Shown here: piece after piece, positions 1 to 10,041 of the stretch | Layout: every line of letters begins with the position of its first letter | Position numbering within the stretch: the first letter of the stretch is position 1 | Assembly: GCA_021298975.1 (NCBI GenBank) | Contig: JAJTGC010000001.1 | Location: 19,446 to 83,445 of the forward strand | Source of the DNA: Oxalobacteraceae bacterium | Lineage (GTDB): Bacteria > Pseudomonadota > Gammaproteobacteria > Burkholderiales > Burkholderiaceae_D | Direction: 5' to 3' | Length of the DNA: 64,000 bases | Translations under genes and position numbers: made by a program | Notes under the pieces: model-generated | Seen by the model: the letters and a program-made list of their open reading frames with translations, nothing else | Databases searched by the model: none | Told to the model about the DNA's origin: nothing

Positions 1-619
1 CGGTTGCCAGCCGCCGATTACGGTCGGCCAGCGTTTTGATCAGGCCGTCAAAACCGCTCTTGCCGATCTCGGTGGCAAAGCTGCCTTTATACGTCTCCAC
101 CAGCCAGGCACCGAGGATATTGACGTCATAAATTTTCCAGCCATTTGCCGTTTTCTCGAGCCGGTAGTTAAGCTGCATCGCCTCACCGCGCGCCTGCACG
201 ACGCTGGTACGTACCTCGACTTCGGTGTCATCCGGATCTGCGCGGAAAGGTTTGAAATCCAGCTTCTGGTTGCGAATTTGGGTAATCGCACCGGAATAGG
301 TGTGGATCAGCAGGAGCCGAAATTCGGTCGTGAGTGCTGCCTGCTGCTCGGGCGTGGCTTCGCGCCAGAAGCGGCCGGAGGCCATGGCCGTCATGCGCTG
401 AAAATTAACGTGGGGAATAATTTTGGATTGCACCACTTCCATAATGCGCTGCTGGTTACCGGCCTGTATCTGCTGATCGGTTTTGGCCAGCTCGAGCAAT
501 TCCTGGCTGATACGCTTGACCAAGGCGTCTGGCGCTTCCTGCTGCGCGCTGGCGCCCCCGGCCATGAAAAGAAAAAGCAGCGCAAAACAGGCAGGCAGTG
601 TTTTCAAGAATTTCATCAT
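1..619 (-). CDS. mlaC: MlaC, periplasmic phospholipid-binding protein (partial, runs off window)
   Basis: Periplasmic shuttle that moves phospholipids between outer-membrane MlaA and the inner-membrane MlaFEBD transporter. The ORF is open at the window edge, so the track lists only its shadows (40..291 and 391..585). Reading the minus strand from 619 gives MMKFLKTLPAC, a hydrophobic signal peptide ending GGASAQQ, then an MlaC/Ttg2D-type body with INFQRM-like HVNFQRM and GSFATEIGKSG. About 206 codons are visible and the C-terminus is outside. An in-frame TAA sits directly before the ATG, so the start is 619 or the next ATG at 616; no clear Shine-Dalgarno is seen. It is the last visible gene of the mla operon, 117 bases after mlaA. 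Confidence 0.9.
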   Translation of the reverse strand, partial: MMKFLKTLPACFALLFLFMAGGASAQQEAPDALVKRISQELLELAKTDQQIQAGNQQRIMEVVQSKIIPHVNFQRMTAMASGRFWREATPEQQAALTTEFRLLLIHTYSGAITQIRNQKLDFKPFRADPDDTEVEVRTSVVQARGEAMQLNYRLEKTANGWKIYDVNILGAWLVETYKGSFATEIGKSGFDGLIKTLADRNRRLAT

Positions 620-736
620 TTATTCACAAGGTCGGGGTTGAAAGCTCACCGTGGTCACGAGCCCTGAGCACATGATAACCAATGCCATCACGAATCGGTA
701 AAAACCGTGGCAAACGCACCAGCAAGGGCATCTGCG

Positions 737-1444
737 CTAGTCGGTCTTGCCATCGTTGATGCGGCTCTCGCGCCGCTGCAAATGGATATCGCGAACAAAC
801 AAATAAGGATCCAAGGCTGCATCCTCCACCATGCGCGTGGAACCCAACAGGGCGGCACGCTGATCCACAAGGCGAAGGGCTCTTGCGCTGTTAGACCAGC
901 GAGCGCTATCAACCTGGTTGATCGGATCTGCGTAGAGATCTACGGCCCATGCCAAGCCATCGCGAACCGTGCTGGCACCAAAAATCGGCAAAACCAGATA
1001 GGGACCTGAACCCACACCCCACGTGCCCAGCGTCTGACCAAAATCTTCCTCGTGCTTGACCAAACCTGCGGGCGTTGCCACATCAATCAGTCCGACAAGG
1101 CCAAATGTCGAATTCAGCACAACACGGGCGACATCGTTGGTGCCCTTGCCGGGCTTTCCTTGCAGATAATTGTTCACTGCCGTCCACACATCACCAATAT
1201 TGCCGAAGAAATTCCCAATCGCGGTACGTACCATCGACGGAATCACGTTCAAGTACCCTGTGGCCACTGGCTTGAGCACCCGATCATCAACGGTCTTGTT
1301 GAAGCTGAACATCGCCCGGTTGTAGCGCTCGAACGGGTCGCGCGGATCCGCAACGGCGCCTGAGGGCAGGCTTGCGCACGCCGTGAGCCATAGTGTCATC
1401 GCCACGATGGCCATCCATCTTGCCAGGGTCTTCGCATTGCTCAT
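737..1444 (-). CDS. mlaA: MlaA/VacJ outer-membrane lipoprotein
   Basis: Outer-membrane component that extracts mislocalised phospholipid from the outer leaflet and hands it to MlaC. The 235-residue protein opens with a lipoprotein signal ending LTAC (Cys23), then the family hallmark DPFERYNRAMFSFN (about 37-50) and GxG-rich segments such as GVGSGPYLVLPIFG. Its ATG overlaps the mlaD stop by four bases (ATGA), implying translational coupling. In E. coli mlaA lies away from mlaFEDCB; having it inside the operon between mlaD and mlaC is common in Betaproteobacteria. Length is typical. Confidence 0.95.
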   Translation of the reverse strand: MSNAKTLARWMAIVAMTLWLTACASLPSGAVADPRDPFERYNRAMFSFNKTVDDRVLKPVATGYLNVIPSMVRTAIGNFFGNIGDVWTAVNNYLQGKPGKGTNDVARVVLNSTFGLVGLIDVATPAGLVKHEEDFGQTLGTWGVGSGPYLVLPIFGASTVRDGLAWAVDLYADPINQVDSARWSNSARALRLVDQRAALLGSTRMVEDAALDPYLFVRDIHLQRRESRINDGKTD

Positions 1445-1920
1445 TTGTCCTTCCTTTCGGCGCTGCTGTCAGCCGCCTTGCTGAACAGGAACTGGCTGAT
1501 GAGATTCTCGAGCACGATGGCAGACTGAGTGCTCTTGATGCGATCGCCCTCTGCAAAATTTTTCTCGTCACCGCCCGGCTCGATACCAATGTACTGCTCA
1601 CCCAGCAAACCCGCGGTCAGAATTTTCGCCGAGCTGTCTTTGGGGAATTTGTATTCAGCCTGCATACGCATCGTTACCTGGGCCTGAAAAGTCTTGTCGT
1701 TGAAGCCTATGGATTCCACACGACCGACCACCACGCCGGCGCTCTTGACCGGCGCACGGGGTTTAAGACCACCAATATTGTCAAAACGCGCAATGACAGT
1801 GTAGCTCGGCCCGAAACTCAGCGCGCTCATATTACCCACCTTCAGCGCCAGGAACATCACGGCGAGCGCGCCCAGCAGCACGAACAGCCCCACCCAGATA
1901 TCGAGAGATTTACGTTGCAT
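1441..1920 (-). CDS. mlaD: MlaD, MCE-domain lipid-binding subunit
   Basis: Inner-membrane-anchored MCE protein that forms a hexameric periplasmic ring on the MlaFEB transporter. The 159 residues comprise a short cytoplasmic start, one transmembrane helix (about 8-27), an MCE domain (about 36-118, with the FDNIGGLKPRAPVKSAGVVVG region and GLLGEQYIGIEPGG) and a helical C-terminus thought to line the pore. The gene begins seven bases after mlaE and overlaps mlaA by four, so it sits mid-operon. Length fits MlaD (E. coli 183) with a slightly shorter tail. Confidence 0.95.
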   Translation of the reverse strand: MQRKSLDIWVGLFVLLGALAVMFLALKVGNMSALSFGPSYTVIARFDNIGGLKPRAPVKSAGVVVGRVESIGFNDKTFQAQVTMRMQAEYKFPKDSSAKILTAGLLGEQYIGIEPGGDEKNFAEGDRIKSTQSAIVLENLISQFLFSKAADSSAERKDK

Positions 1921-1927
1921 CTTTACC

Positions 1928-2707
1928 TCAGGAAAACATCAGCGCCGTGAGCAGGAAATCCAGCCACAGCACCATCAATGAACCAATCACCACCGTGCGT
2001 GTGGTGGCTCGCGCCACACCCTCCGGCGTGGGCGCCGCGCAGTAGCCTTCGTAGAGCGCGATATAGGTGACCGCCACACCGAACACGGCGCTCTTGATCA
2101 CGCCGTTAGCCACATCTGCCCAGACATCCACACCCGATTGCATCTGTGACCAAAAGGCGCCCTCATCCACACCAATCAGGCGCACCCCCACAATATAACC
2201 GCCCAGCACACCCACAGCACTGAAAATGGCCGCCAGCACCGGCATCGCAATCACGCCGGCCAGAAAGCGTGGCGCCAGCACCCGCCGCATCGGATCGACC
2301 GCCATCATCTCCATGGCGCTCAGTTGCTCGGTGGCTTTCATCAGACCAATCTCAGCCGTCAGCGACGTGCCGGCACGGCCGGCAAACAACAAGGCAGTCA
2401 CCACCGGGCCCAGTTCACGAATCAGGGACAGGGCAACCAACAAACCCAGCGCCTGCTCGGAGCCGTATTTGTTGAGGGTGTAGTACCCCTGCAAGCCAAG
2501 CACGAAACCGACAAACAAACCCGAGACGGCGATGATCACCAGTGAATAATTACCGATGAAATGGACCTGATCACTCACCAGCCGCGGCCTGCGCCACAGC
2601 GAACCCGTCGCGACCACGAGCGTAAAAAATGTGCGCGCTGAAATACCCAGCGCCGTCAGACCGAGTCGCACGCTGCTGCCGATGCGCGCCAGACCATCCA
2701 GCATCAT
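1928..2707 (-). CDS. mlaE: MlaE, ABC permease for phospholipid transport
   Basis: Membrane permease of the Mla ABC transporter. It is a 259-residue polytopic protein with an N-terminal amphipathic stretch and about five transmembrane segments. It contains the conserved MlaE motif region ELGPVVTALLFAGRAGTSLTAEIG (about 93-116) that contacts MlaF. Its ATG overlaps the mlaF stop (ATGATG junction, four bases), so the ATPase and permease are translationally coupled. There is no sign of truncation. Confidence 0.95.
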   Translation of the reverse strand: MMLDGLARIGSSVRLGLTALGISARTFFTLVVATGSLWRRPRLVSDQVHFIGNYSLVIIAVSGLFVGFVLGLQGYYTLNKYGSEQALGLLVALSLIRELGPVVTALLFAGRAGTSLTAEIGLMKATEQLSAMEMMAVDPMRRVLAPRFLAGVIAMPVLAAIFSAVGVLGGYIVGVRLIGVDEGAFWSQMQSGVDVWADVANGVIKSAVFGVAVTYIALYEGYCAAPTPEGVARATTRTVVIGSLMVLWLDFLLTALMFS

Positions 2708-3507
2708 GACCGCTCCTGCATGCCCAGCTGCTCGGTGATTGAGCGCCCGGGATAATGAAACGGCACCGGACCATCGGCCTCTGCATGAACGAATTGCTTG
2801 ACGTAAGGATCATCCGAGGCCGTCATCTGCGCCGGCGTACCATGCGCGACGATGCGGCCCTGCGAAAGGAAGTACACATAATCCGCAATCAAGAAAGATT
2901 CATGCACATCATGCGACACCAGAATGCTTGTCGATCCCAAAGCATCATTGAGCTTGCGTATCAGGTTGGCGATGACACCCATGGAAATCGGATCGAGGCC
3001 GGCAAAGGGTTCGTCGTACATGATCAGCTGCGGATCCAGTGCGACCGCTCTGGCGAGCGCCACACGTCTGGCCATGCCGCCGGAGATCTCGGCGGGCTTG
3101 AGTGACGCAGCATTCGACAGGCCCACTGCATGGAGCTTGAGCAGGACCAGGTCACGAATCATCATCTCCGGCAGCGCCGTATTTTCGCGCAAGGGAAAAG
3201 CCACGTTGTCGAAGACCGACAGATCGGTGAACAGTGCGCCATGCTGGAACAACATGCCCATACGCCGGCGCATCTGGTACAGACCATTCAGGCTCAGCGC
3301 CGAGACCTCCTGTCCTTCCACGGTGACGCTGCCGGATTGTGCTCGTAACTGGCCGCCAATCAGGCGCAGCACCGTGGTCTTGCCCGACCCGGACCCCCCC
3401 ATGATTGCAATGACCTTCCCGCGCGGGAACTGCATGGACAAGCCAGACAGGATCAGCCGGTCGCCGTAGCCGAAGTGCAGATCTTGAATGTCGACGAGGT
3501 TGGGCAC
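2704..3507 (-). CDS. mlaF: MlaF, ABC ATPase for phospholipid transport
   Basis: Cytoplasmic ATPase that powers phospholipid trafficking with MlaE, MlaD and MlaB. Visible ABC motifs are Walker A GGSGSGKTT (37-45), the signature ISGGM (141-145), Walker B LIMYDE (161-166) and a switch histidine in LVSHD. It is 267 residues, matching the family. It is the first gene of the operon; a TACAAT-like box and a perfect palindrome lie 29-56 bases upstream. MlaB (STAS subunit) is not in the window and may follow mlaC. Confidence 0.95.
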   Translation of the reverse strand: MPNLVDIQDLHFGYGDRLILSGLSMQFPRGKVIAIMGGSGSGKTTVLRLIGGQLRAQSGSVTVEGQEVSALSLNGLYQMRRRMGMLFQHGALFTDLSVFDNVAFPLRENTALPEMMIRDLVLLKLHAVGLSNAASLKPAEISGGMARRVALARAVALDPQLIMYDEPFAGLDPISMGVIANLIRKLNDALGSTSILVSHDVHESFLIADYVYFLSQGRIVAHGTPAQMTASDDPYVKQFVHAEADGPVPFHYPGRSITEQLGMQERS

Positions 3508-3535
3508 AAATGAATAAAAAAAGAACGGGACGGGA

Positions 3536-3563
3536 ATTGTAGTGCAAGCCGGACAATGTCCGG
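3536..3563 (-). promoter_or_regulatory. Candidate mlaF promoter region with palindrome
   Basis: On the minus strand a TACAAT box (3536-3541) precedes mlaF, and the perfect inverted repeat CCGGAC-N3-GTCCGG (3549-3563) lies just upstream, where a -35 element and an operator would fall. No convincing -35 hexamer is visible. Assignment is by sequence only. Confidence 0.35.
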
Positions 3564-3593
3564 TCGCAATTTAGCAATACAGAAGAATAACAT

Positions 3594-3626
3594 TGCAAAA
3601 AGAAAAAATGCCCGCGAGCGGGCATT
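3594..3626 (-). terminator. Intrinsic terminator of gltBD
   Basis: Read on the minus strand, AATGCCCG and CGGGCATT form an 8-bp stem with a four-base loop, followed by TTTTCTTTTT. It lies 26 bases beyond the gltD stop and ends the gltB-gltD transcript before the mla promoter. Confidence 0.9.
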
Positions 3627-3651
3627 TAGCGGGATCCATCGTCAGTGTCAC

Positions 3652-5115
3652 TCAACGCGGCAGCACCGAAACGCCCATCAGGAATTCATCAACAGCGCGT
3701 GCGCACTGTCGACCTTCGCGTATCGCCCACACCACCAGCGACTGACCGCGACGCATATCGCCGGCCGCAAAGACCTGGGGATCGGAAGTCTGATAGCAGC
3801 CCTCGCCATCAGTCGTCGCTTTGGCATTGCCACGGGCATCCTTGTCGATACCGAAGGCACTGATGATCGAGTTCACGGGCGATACAAATCCCATCGCCAA
3901 CAGCACCAGATCAGCCTTGAGCTCGAACTCCGAGCCTGGCACTTCCTGCATCTTGCCGTCTTTCCACTCGACCCGAGCAGCGATCAATTTTTCAACCTTG
4001 CCGTTCTTGCCTTCAAGGCGCTTGGTAGCCACAGCCCAATCGCGATCACAGCCTTCTTCATGCGACGATGAGGTGCGCAACTTGGTGGGCCAGTAAGGCC
4101 AGACCAACGGTTTGTTTTCGACTTCGGGCGGCTGGGGCAGTAGCTCGAATTGAATGACCGAGGTGGCGCCATGACGATTGGACGTGCCCACACAATCGGA
4201 ACCCGTATCACCACCGCCGATCACGACCACATGCTTGCCGGTCGCCATGATCTGTTCCTTGAGCTTGTCGCCGGCATTCACACGATTTTGCTGAGGCAGA
4301 AATTCCATCGCGTAGTGAACGCCCTGCAGCTCGCGCCCGGGCACAGGCAAATCACGAGGTACCTCAGACCCACCCGCAATGATGACGGCATCGAATTCTT
4401 GTTTCAGCTGCTCTGGCGATATGGTTTCTTTGGCGAGATTCATGATCTCGGCCGGGAAGTCCTTGCCAACCAACACGCCCGTGCGGAAAGTCACACCCTC
4501 TGCCTGCATTTGCGTCACACGCCGATCAATATGCAACTTTTCCATCTTGAAGTCGGGAATGCCGTAACGCAGCAAGCCACCAACACGATCATTTTTTTCG
4601 AACACGGTGACCTCATGACCCACGCGCGCGAGCTGCTGCGCCGCAGCCATACCCGCTGGCCCTGAGCCAACAACGGCAACCCTCCTGCCCGTTTTGGCTG
4701 CAGCCGGTTGCGGCACGACCCACCCATTTTCCCAGCCCTTGTCGATGATGAAGTGCTCAATCGACTTGATACCTACCGGGTCATCATTGATGCCCAGCGT
4801 GCAGGCAGCTTCACACGGCGCAGGACAGATCCGACCGGTGAATTCGGGGAAGTTATTGGTCGAGTGCAGCGTATCGAGCGCTTCACGGTAATTGCCGTGG
4901 TAAACCAGATCATTCCAGTCGGGAATGATGTTGTTGACCGGGCACCCGCTATTGCAGAATGGGATACCGCAATCCATGCAACGCGCGCCTTGCACCTTGG
5001 CGTCAGCATCCGACAAATGGAGCATGAACTCCTTGTAGTGCTTGGTACGGGACTGCGGCGCTTCGCTGGCCTCTTGCAGGCGCTGATATTCCAGAAAACC
5101 GGTAATTTTTCCCAT
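3652..5115 (-). CDS. gltD: Glutamate synthase (NADPH) small subunit
   Basis: Beta subunit of glutamate synthase. It takes electrons from NADPH through FAD and 4Fe-4S clusters and passes them to GltB for making glutamate from glutamine and 2-oxoglutarate. The N-terminal cluster cysteines are in [15 protein letters not shown] (about 46-58) and [12 protein letters not shown] and NADPH Rossmann motifs are [12 protein letters not shown] and [12 protein letters not shown] chose the ATG at 5115 ([10 protein letters not shown]) because homologues begin there. The track start at 5160 adds an unrelated [15 protein letters not shown] stretch. That gives 487 residues (E. coli 472). It lies 69 bases behind gltB and shares its transcript. 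Confidence 0.93.
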   Translation of the reverse strand: MGKITGFLEYQRLQEASEAPQSRTKHYKEFMLHLSDADAKVQGARCMDCGIPFCNSGCPVNNIIPDWNDLVYHGNYREALDTLHSTNNFPEFTGRICPAPCEAACTLGINDDPVGIKSIEHFIIDKGWENGWVVPQPAAAKTGRRVAVVGSGPAGMAAAQQLARVGHEVTVFEKNDRVGGLLRYGIPDFKMEKLHIDRRVTQMQAEGVTFRTGVLVGKDFPAEIMNLAKETISPEQLKQEFDAVIIAGGSEVPRDLPVPGRELQGVHYAMEFLPQQNRVNAGDKLKEQIMATGKHVVVIGGGDTGSDCVGTSNRHGATSVIQFELLPQPPEVENKPLVWPYWPTKLRTSSSHEEGCDRDWAVATKRLEGKNGKVEKLIAARVEWKDGKMQEVPGSEFELKADLVLLAMGFVSPVNSIISAFGIDKDARGNAKATTDGEGCYQTSDPQVFAAGDMRRGQSLVVWAIREGRQCARAVDEFLMGVSVLPR

Positions 5116-5184
5116 AACGTTCTCGCAATTCCTTGGTTCAGTTGCCGGCGATGCAGGCAAGCACCGCCGGTTTTCTCATTACTT

Positions 5185-8100
5185 TCAGACCGTCGCTTTT
5201 TCTTTGAGCTTGGCCGATTTCGCTGCAAACATTTCACCTAGTGCGCGCTTGTACTCGGTCGGGAAGACCTTCACAAATTTTGCACGGGCGGTGCTCCATT
5301 CATCCAACAGGGTGCGCGCACGTGTACTACCCGTATGCTTGAAATGACGCTCGATCAGGGCTTTGAGCATCACTTCGTCGGTCTGGCGTTCGCCATTGCG
5401 CGTCAGGCTATGCCAGGCAGACTGCGCAATCGTGGATTCCTGCTCGGATGCTGACAGCACAGCTTCGAGCGTCACCATCGCGGGATTGCACTTCTGCGCA
5501 AAGCTACCGTCTTCGTCATACACATAGGCGATGCCACCGGACATGCCCGCAGCAAAATTTCGTCCGGTGGTGCCGAGGACGGCCACGGTGCCGCCAGTCA
5601 TGTATTCGCATCCGTGGTCACCGGTACCTTCGACGACGGTAACGGCACCTGAGTTACGCACGGCAAAACGCTCGCCTGCAACGCCATTGAAGAAAGCCTC
5701 ACCCGAAATCGCGCCGTACAAGACGGTATTGCCGATGATGATGTTGTCGACCGCGCGACCGCGGAATTCGGTATTGGGTCGCACGATGATGCGACCGCCC
5801 GAGAGACCTTTGCCGACGTAGTCATTGCCCTCGCCGACCAAGTCCAGCGTGATGCCATGCGCAAGGAACGCACCGCACGACTGACCCGCGGTGCCTTGCA
5901 GCTGAATATGGACGGTGTCATCCGGCAGACCTTCATGACCATATTGCTTCGCCACGACCCCAGAGAGCATGGCGCCAACCGTGCGGTTGAGGTTTTTGAC
6001 CGGCGAGATGAACGACACGCTCTCGCCCCGCTCGATCGCCGGCTTTGCCTGTGCAATCAGCTTGTGATCCAGCGCTTTTTCCAGACCATGGTCTTGAGTC
6101 AGCACCTGATAACGCGGCTCGTTGTCGGCCATCTTGGGCATGTAAAAAATCTTGCTGAAATCGAGGCCTCTGGCCTTCCAGTGGCTGACTGCACGTGATT
6201 TGTCGAGCAGGTCAGCACGCCCGATCAACTCGTTGAAGTTGCGAATGCCGAGCTGCGCCATGATCTGACGCGCTTCCTCAGCGACAAAGAAGAAATAATT
6301 GACGACGTACTCGGGCTTGCCCTGAAACTTTGCGCGCAGGACAGGGTCCTGGGTTGCCACACCCACCGGGCAGGTATTCAGGTGGCATTTACGCATCATG
6401 ATGCAGCCTTCCACCACCAGCGGTGCCGTCGCAAAACCGAACTCATCTGCGCCGAGCAGCGCGCCAATCACGACATCACGACCGGTCTTGACCTGTCCAT
6501 CGGTCTGGACGCGAATGCGGGTGCGCAATCCGTTAAGCACCAGCGTCTGCTGCGTCTCCGCCAAACCCAGTTCCCAGGGCGTGCCAGCATGCTTGATCGA
6601 CGACAGTGGCGACGCTCCGGTACCACCATCATGACCGGCGATCACCACATGATCTGCTTTGGCCTTGGCCACGCCAGCCGCGACCGTGCCGACACCGACT
6701 TCGGAGACCAGCTTGACGGAAATGGCCGCCGACGGGTTGACGTTCTTGAGGTCGTGAATCAGCTGTGCAAGATCCTCGATGGAGTAGATGTCGTGATGCG
6801 GCGGCGGAGAAATCAGTCCGACGCCGGGCACCGAGAATCGCAACTTGGCGATGTACTCCGACACCTTGTGGCCCGGTAGCTGACCACCCTCACCGGGCTT
6901 GGCGCCCTGCGCCATCTTGATCTGGATTTGTTCGGCCGAGGTCAGGTATTCGGTAGTGACGCCAAAGCGACCTGAAGCGACCTGCTTGATCTTCGAGCGC
7001 AGTGAATCGCCGTCGAGCAGGGGCAGGTCCACCTCAACTCGATCTTCGCCAATGATGGACGCCAGCGTGTCGCCTTTTTTGATGGGTATGCCGCGCAGTT
7101 CGTTGCGATAGCGGTTTTCATCTTCGCCGCCTTCGCCCGTGTTGGATTTCCCGCCGATGCGGTTCATCGCGATGGCCAGCGTGGCGTGTGCCTCGGTCGA
7201 AATGGAGCCCAGCGACATGGCGCCCGTTGCGAAACGCTTCACGATCTCGCTTGCGGGCTCGACTTCATCGAGGGGTATCGCGTTGGCCGGATCAATACGG
7301 AATTCAAACAGACCACGTAACGTCATGTGGCGCTTGGACTGATCATTGATGATCTGCGCGTATTCCTTGTAGGTGCTGAAATTGTTGGCGCGCGTCGAGT
7401 GCTGTAACTTGGCAATCGCATCGGGCGTCCACATGTGCTCTTCGCCACGCACACGGAAAGCGTATTCGCCACCGGCATCCAGCGCAGTCGCCAGCACGGG
7501 GTCATTGCCGAAAGCGAGCTGGTGCAGTCGCAGTGCCTCTTCGGCGACTTCGAAGACGCCAATGCCCTCGACATTGGAGGCCGTACCTCTGAAATATTTT
7601 TCGACGAGTGATTTGTTGAGACCGATGGCTTCAAAAATCTGGGCACCGCAGTAAGACATGTAGGTCGAAATGCCCATTTTCGAGAACACCTTCAGCAGAC
7701 CTTTGCCGACGGCTTTCTGGAAGTTGTAGATGGCTTTTTCGGGTGACAGGTCACCGGGCAGGCCTTTGGCCATGGCGACCAGCGTATCCATCGCGAGGTA
7801 AGGATGAATGGCCTCGGCGCCGTAGCCGGCCAGCAGCGCGAAATGGTGCGTCTCGCGTGCCGAACCTGTCTCCACCACCAATCCGGCGGAAGTACGCAAA
7901 CCTTTGCTCACCAGATGCTGGTGAATGGCTGAGGTTGCCAACAGCGCCGGGATGGCGACATGATCCACGTCGACCTTGCGATCGGAAACGATCAGTATGT
8001 TTTGGCCCGAGCGCACCGCATCAACCGCCTGCGCGCACAATGATGCAAGGCGGGCCTCAACGCCTTCCTTGCCCCAGGCGGCGGGATAGCAGATATCCAG

Positions 8101-9870
8101 CTCGCAGGATCGGAACTTGCCGCCCGTATGGTCGCTGATATTCCGCAAGCGCGTGATGTCCTTGTAATCAAGGATAGGCTGTGCAACTTCGAGACGCATC
8201 GGCGGGTTGATGTTATTCGTGTCCAGCAGATTCGGCTTGGGTCCGATGAAGGACACGAGGGACATCACCATCGCTTCGCGAATTGGATCAATCGGCGGGT
8301 TGGTCACCTGTGCAAACAACTGCTTGAAGTAGTTGTAAAGCGGCTTGTTCTTGTTTGACATGACTGCCAGCGGCGAGTCGTTACCCATCGAGCCCGTGGC
8401 CTCCTCGGCCGTAATCGCCATGGGCGACATCAGAAATTTCAGATCTTCCTGCGTGTAACCGAAGACCTGCTGACGGTCGAGCAGACTGGTTGTGGTTTCA
8501 CGCGCTTCGGCTTCAACTTTCAGATCGTCGAGCTTGATGCGAACCGAGTCAATCCACTGCTTGTAGGGTTTCGCATTGGCGAAGGTGTCTTTGAGTTCTT
8601 TGTCATCAATGATGCGCCCTGCGTCCAGATCGATCAGGAACATTTTCCCTGGCTGCAGACGCCACTTCTTGATGATCTTGGATTCCGGAATAGGCAGCAC
8701 ACCGCTCTCTGACGCCATCACCACCAGATCGTCATCCGTCACGATGTAGCGCGCAGGGCGCAGGCCGTTACGGTCCAGCGTACCGCCGATATGACGGCCA
8801 TCAGTAAAGGCCATCGCTGCCGGGCCGTCCCACGGCTCCATCATCGCCGCATGGTATTCATAAAATGCGCGGCGATTGTCATCCATGAGCGTGTGGTTTT
8901 CCCACGCTTCGGGGATCATCATCATCATCGCCTGCGCAATCGGGTAGCCGGCCATCACCAGCAACTCCAGCGCATTGTCGAAACAGGCGGTGTCAGACTG
9001 ACCTTCATAGATGAGGGGAAACAGCTTTTGCAGGTCGTCATTGAGGACCGCAGACTTCATCACACCCTCACGTGCACGCATCCAGTTGAAATTGCCTTTG
9101 ACGGTGTTAATTTCCCCGTTGTGCGCGAGCAAACGATACGGGTGCGCCAGCGGCCACTCGGGGAACGTATTGGTGGAGAATCGCTGGTGTACCAGCGCGA
9201 GCGCCGAGATGCAGCGCGGATCCTGCAGATCTTTGAAATAAACACCCACCTGGTCGGCGAGCAGCAGGCCTTTGTAGACCACGGTGCGCGCTGACATCGA
9301 TGGCACGAAGAATTCCTTGCCGTGCAAAAGATCGAGCGCCTGAATCGCATGTCCCGACGATTTGCGGATCACATAGAGTTTGCGCTCCAGTGCATCGGTC
9401 ACCATGATGTCCTGGCCGCGACCAATGAAAATCTGCCGGATGACCGGTTCTTTCTCGGCCACGGTGGGCGACATGGGCATGTCGCGGTTGACCGGCACTT
9501 CGCGCCAGCCGAGCACGACCTGGCCTTCGGCATGAACAGCGCGCTCGATTTCCTGTTCGCAGGCAATTCGCGAAGCATTTTCTTTCGGAAGGAAAACCAT
9601 GCCCACGCCGTACTCACCGGGTGGCGGCAGACCAATGCCCTGCTTCGCCATTTCTTCTCGATAATACTGGTCGGGTATCTGGAGAAGAATACCTGCGCCG
9701 TCTCCCATCAGTGGGTCCGCGCCCACGGCACCACGGTGATCCAGGTTTTTCAGGATCAACAGGCCTTGCTCGACGATCGAATGGCTCTTTTGGCCCTTGA
9801 TGTGGGCTATGAAGCCAACGCCACAGGCGTCGTGTTCGTTTGACGGATCATATAAACCTTGGGCTTGCAT
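5185..9870 (-). CDS. gltB: Glutamate synthase (NADPH) large subunit
   Basis: Alpha subunit: class II glutaminase domain, central domain, FMN-binding synthase domain with a 3Fe-4S cluster, and a C-terminal beta-helix. The mature nucleophile is the Cys in DACGVGF (residue 16), so a 15-residue propeptide is expected. Cluster cysteines are in [12 protein letters not shown]. The start is set to 9870 ([10 protein letters not shown]): GGGAG lies seven bases upstream, and the longer track start (9906) falls on the -10 element of the predicted promoter. This gives 1561 residues, a normal length. It heads the gltB-gltD operon. Confidence 0.95.
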   Translation of the reverse strand: MQAQGLYDPSNEHDACGVGFIAHIKGQKSHSIVEQGLLILKNLDHRGAVGADPLMGDGAGILLQIPDQYYREEMAKQGIGLPPPGEYGVGMVFLPKENASRIACEQEIERAVHAEGQVVLGWREVPVNRDMPMSPTVAEKEPVIRQIFIGRGQDIMVTDALERKLYVIRKSSGHAIQALDLLHGKEFFVPSMSARTVVYKGLLLADQVGVYFKDLQDPRCISALALVHQRFSTNTFPEWPLAHPYRLLAHNGEINTVKGNFNWMRAREGVMKSAVLNDDLQKLFPLIYEGQSDTACFDNALELLVMAGYPIAQAMMMMIPEAWENHTLMDDNRRAFYEYHAAMMEPWDGPAAMAFTDGRHIGGTLDRNGLRPARYIVTDDDLVVMASESGVLPIPESKIIKKWRLQPGKMFLIDLDAGRIIDDKELKDTFANAKPYKQWIDSVRIKLDDLKVEAEARETTTSLLDRQQVFGYTQEDLKFLMSPMAITAEEATGSMGNDSPLAVMSNKNKPLYNYFKQLFAQVTNPPIDPIREAMVMSLVSFIGPKPNLLDTNNINPPMRLEVAQPILDYKDITRLRNISDHTGGKFRSCELDICYPAAWGKEGVEARLASLCAQAVDAVRSGQNILIVSDRKVDVDHVAIPALLATSAIHQHLVSKGLRTSAGLVVETGSARETHHFALLAGYGAEAIHPYLAMDTLVAMAKGLPGDLSPEKAIYNFQKAVGKGLLKVFSKMGISTYMSYCGAQIFEAIGLNKSLVEKYFRGTASNVEGIGVFEVAEEALRLHQLAFGNDPVLATALDAGGEYAFRVRGEEHMWTPDAIAKLQHSTRANNFSTYKEYAQIINDQSKRHMTLRGLFEFRIDPANAIPLDEVEPASEIVKRFATGAMSLGSISTEAHATLAIAMNRIGGKSNTGEGGEDENRYRNELRGIPIKKGDTLASIIGEDRVEVDLPLLDGDSLRSKIKQVASGRFGVTTEYLTSAEQIQIKMAQGAKPGEGGQLPGHKVSEYIAKLRFSVPGVGLISPPPHHDIYSIEDLAQLIHDLKNVNPSAAISVKLVSEVGVGTVAAGVAKAKADHVVIAGHDGGTGASPLSSIKHAGTPWELGLAETQQTLVLNGLRTRIRVQTDGQVKTGRDVVIGALLGADEFGFATAPLVVEGCIMMRKCHLNTCPVGVATQDPVLRAKFQGKPEYVVNYFFFVAEEARQIMAQLGIRNFNELIGRADLLDKSRAVSHWKARGLDFSKIFYMPKMADNEPRYQVLTQDHGLEKALDHKLIAQAKPAIERGESVSFISPVKNLNRTVGAMLSGVVAKQYGHEGLPDDTVHIQLQGTAGQSCGAFLAHGITLDLVGEGNDYVGKGLSGGRIIVRPNTEFRGRAVDNIIIGNTVLYGAISGEAFFNGVAGERFAVRNSGAVTVVEGTGDHGCEYMTGGTVAVLGTTGRNFAAGMSGGIAYVYDEDGSFAQKCNPAMVTLEAVLSASEQESTIAQSAWHSLTRNGERQTDEVMLKALIERHFKHTGSTRARTLLDEWSTARAKFVKVFPTEYKRALGEMFAAKSAKLKEKATV

Positions 9871-9905
9871 CGCAGTACTCCCACAGCCATTGAAAAGGGA
9901 CGACA

Positions 9906-9934
9906 AGGATAGTGCAATGCAAAACGAACAGCAA
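9906..9934 (-). promoter_or_regulatory. Predicted sigma-70 promoter of gltB
   Basis: Minus strand TTGCTG (9929-9934), a 17-base spacer, then TATCCT (9906-9911). The start point would be near 9899, about 30 bases before the chosen gltB ATG. The REP-like repeats lie immediately upstream, from about 9940. Confidence 0.5.
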
Positions 9935-9941
9935 TCGAAAA

Positions 9942-10010
9942 AATTAGGGTCGGATACCCATTAAATCGCCAATCAAAACCATGCGCAATTAAATAGGGTC
10001 AGATTAATGC
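9942..10010. repeat. Two REP-like repeat copies beside the RAYT gene
   Basis: Copy 1 (9942-9966) reads AATTAGGGTCGGATACCCATTAAAT and contains the hairpin GGGT-CGGAT-ACCC. Copy 2 (about 9986-10008) reads CAATTAAATAGGGTCAGATTAATG, with the same GGGTC(G/A)GAT core but no second arm. Such GGGTCAGA...ATTAA sequences often flank RAYT-family transposase genes. Both lie between the RAYT stop and the gltB promoter; no matching copy was seen on the other side of the gene. Confidence 0.5.
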
Positions 10011-10041
10011 TGGTGCGGCATTTGCCCTATCTTGCATCAAA

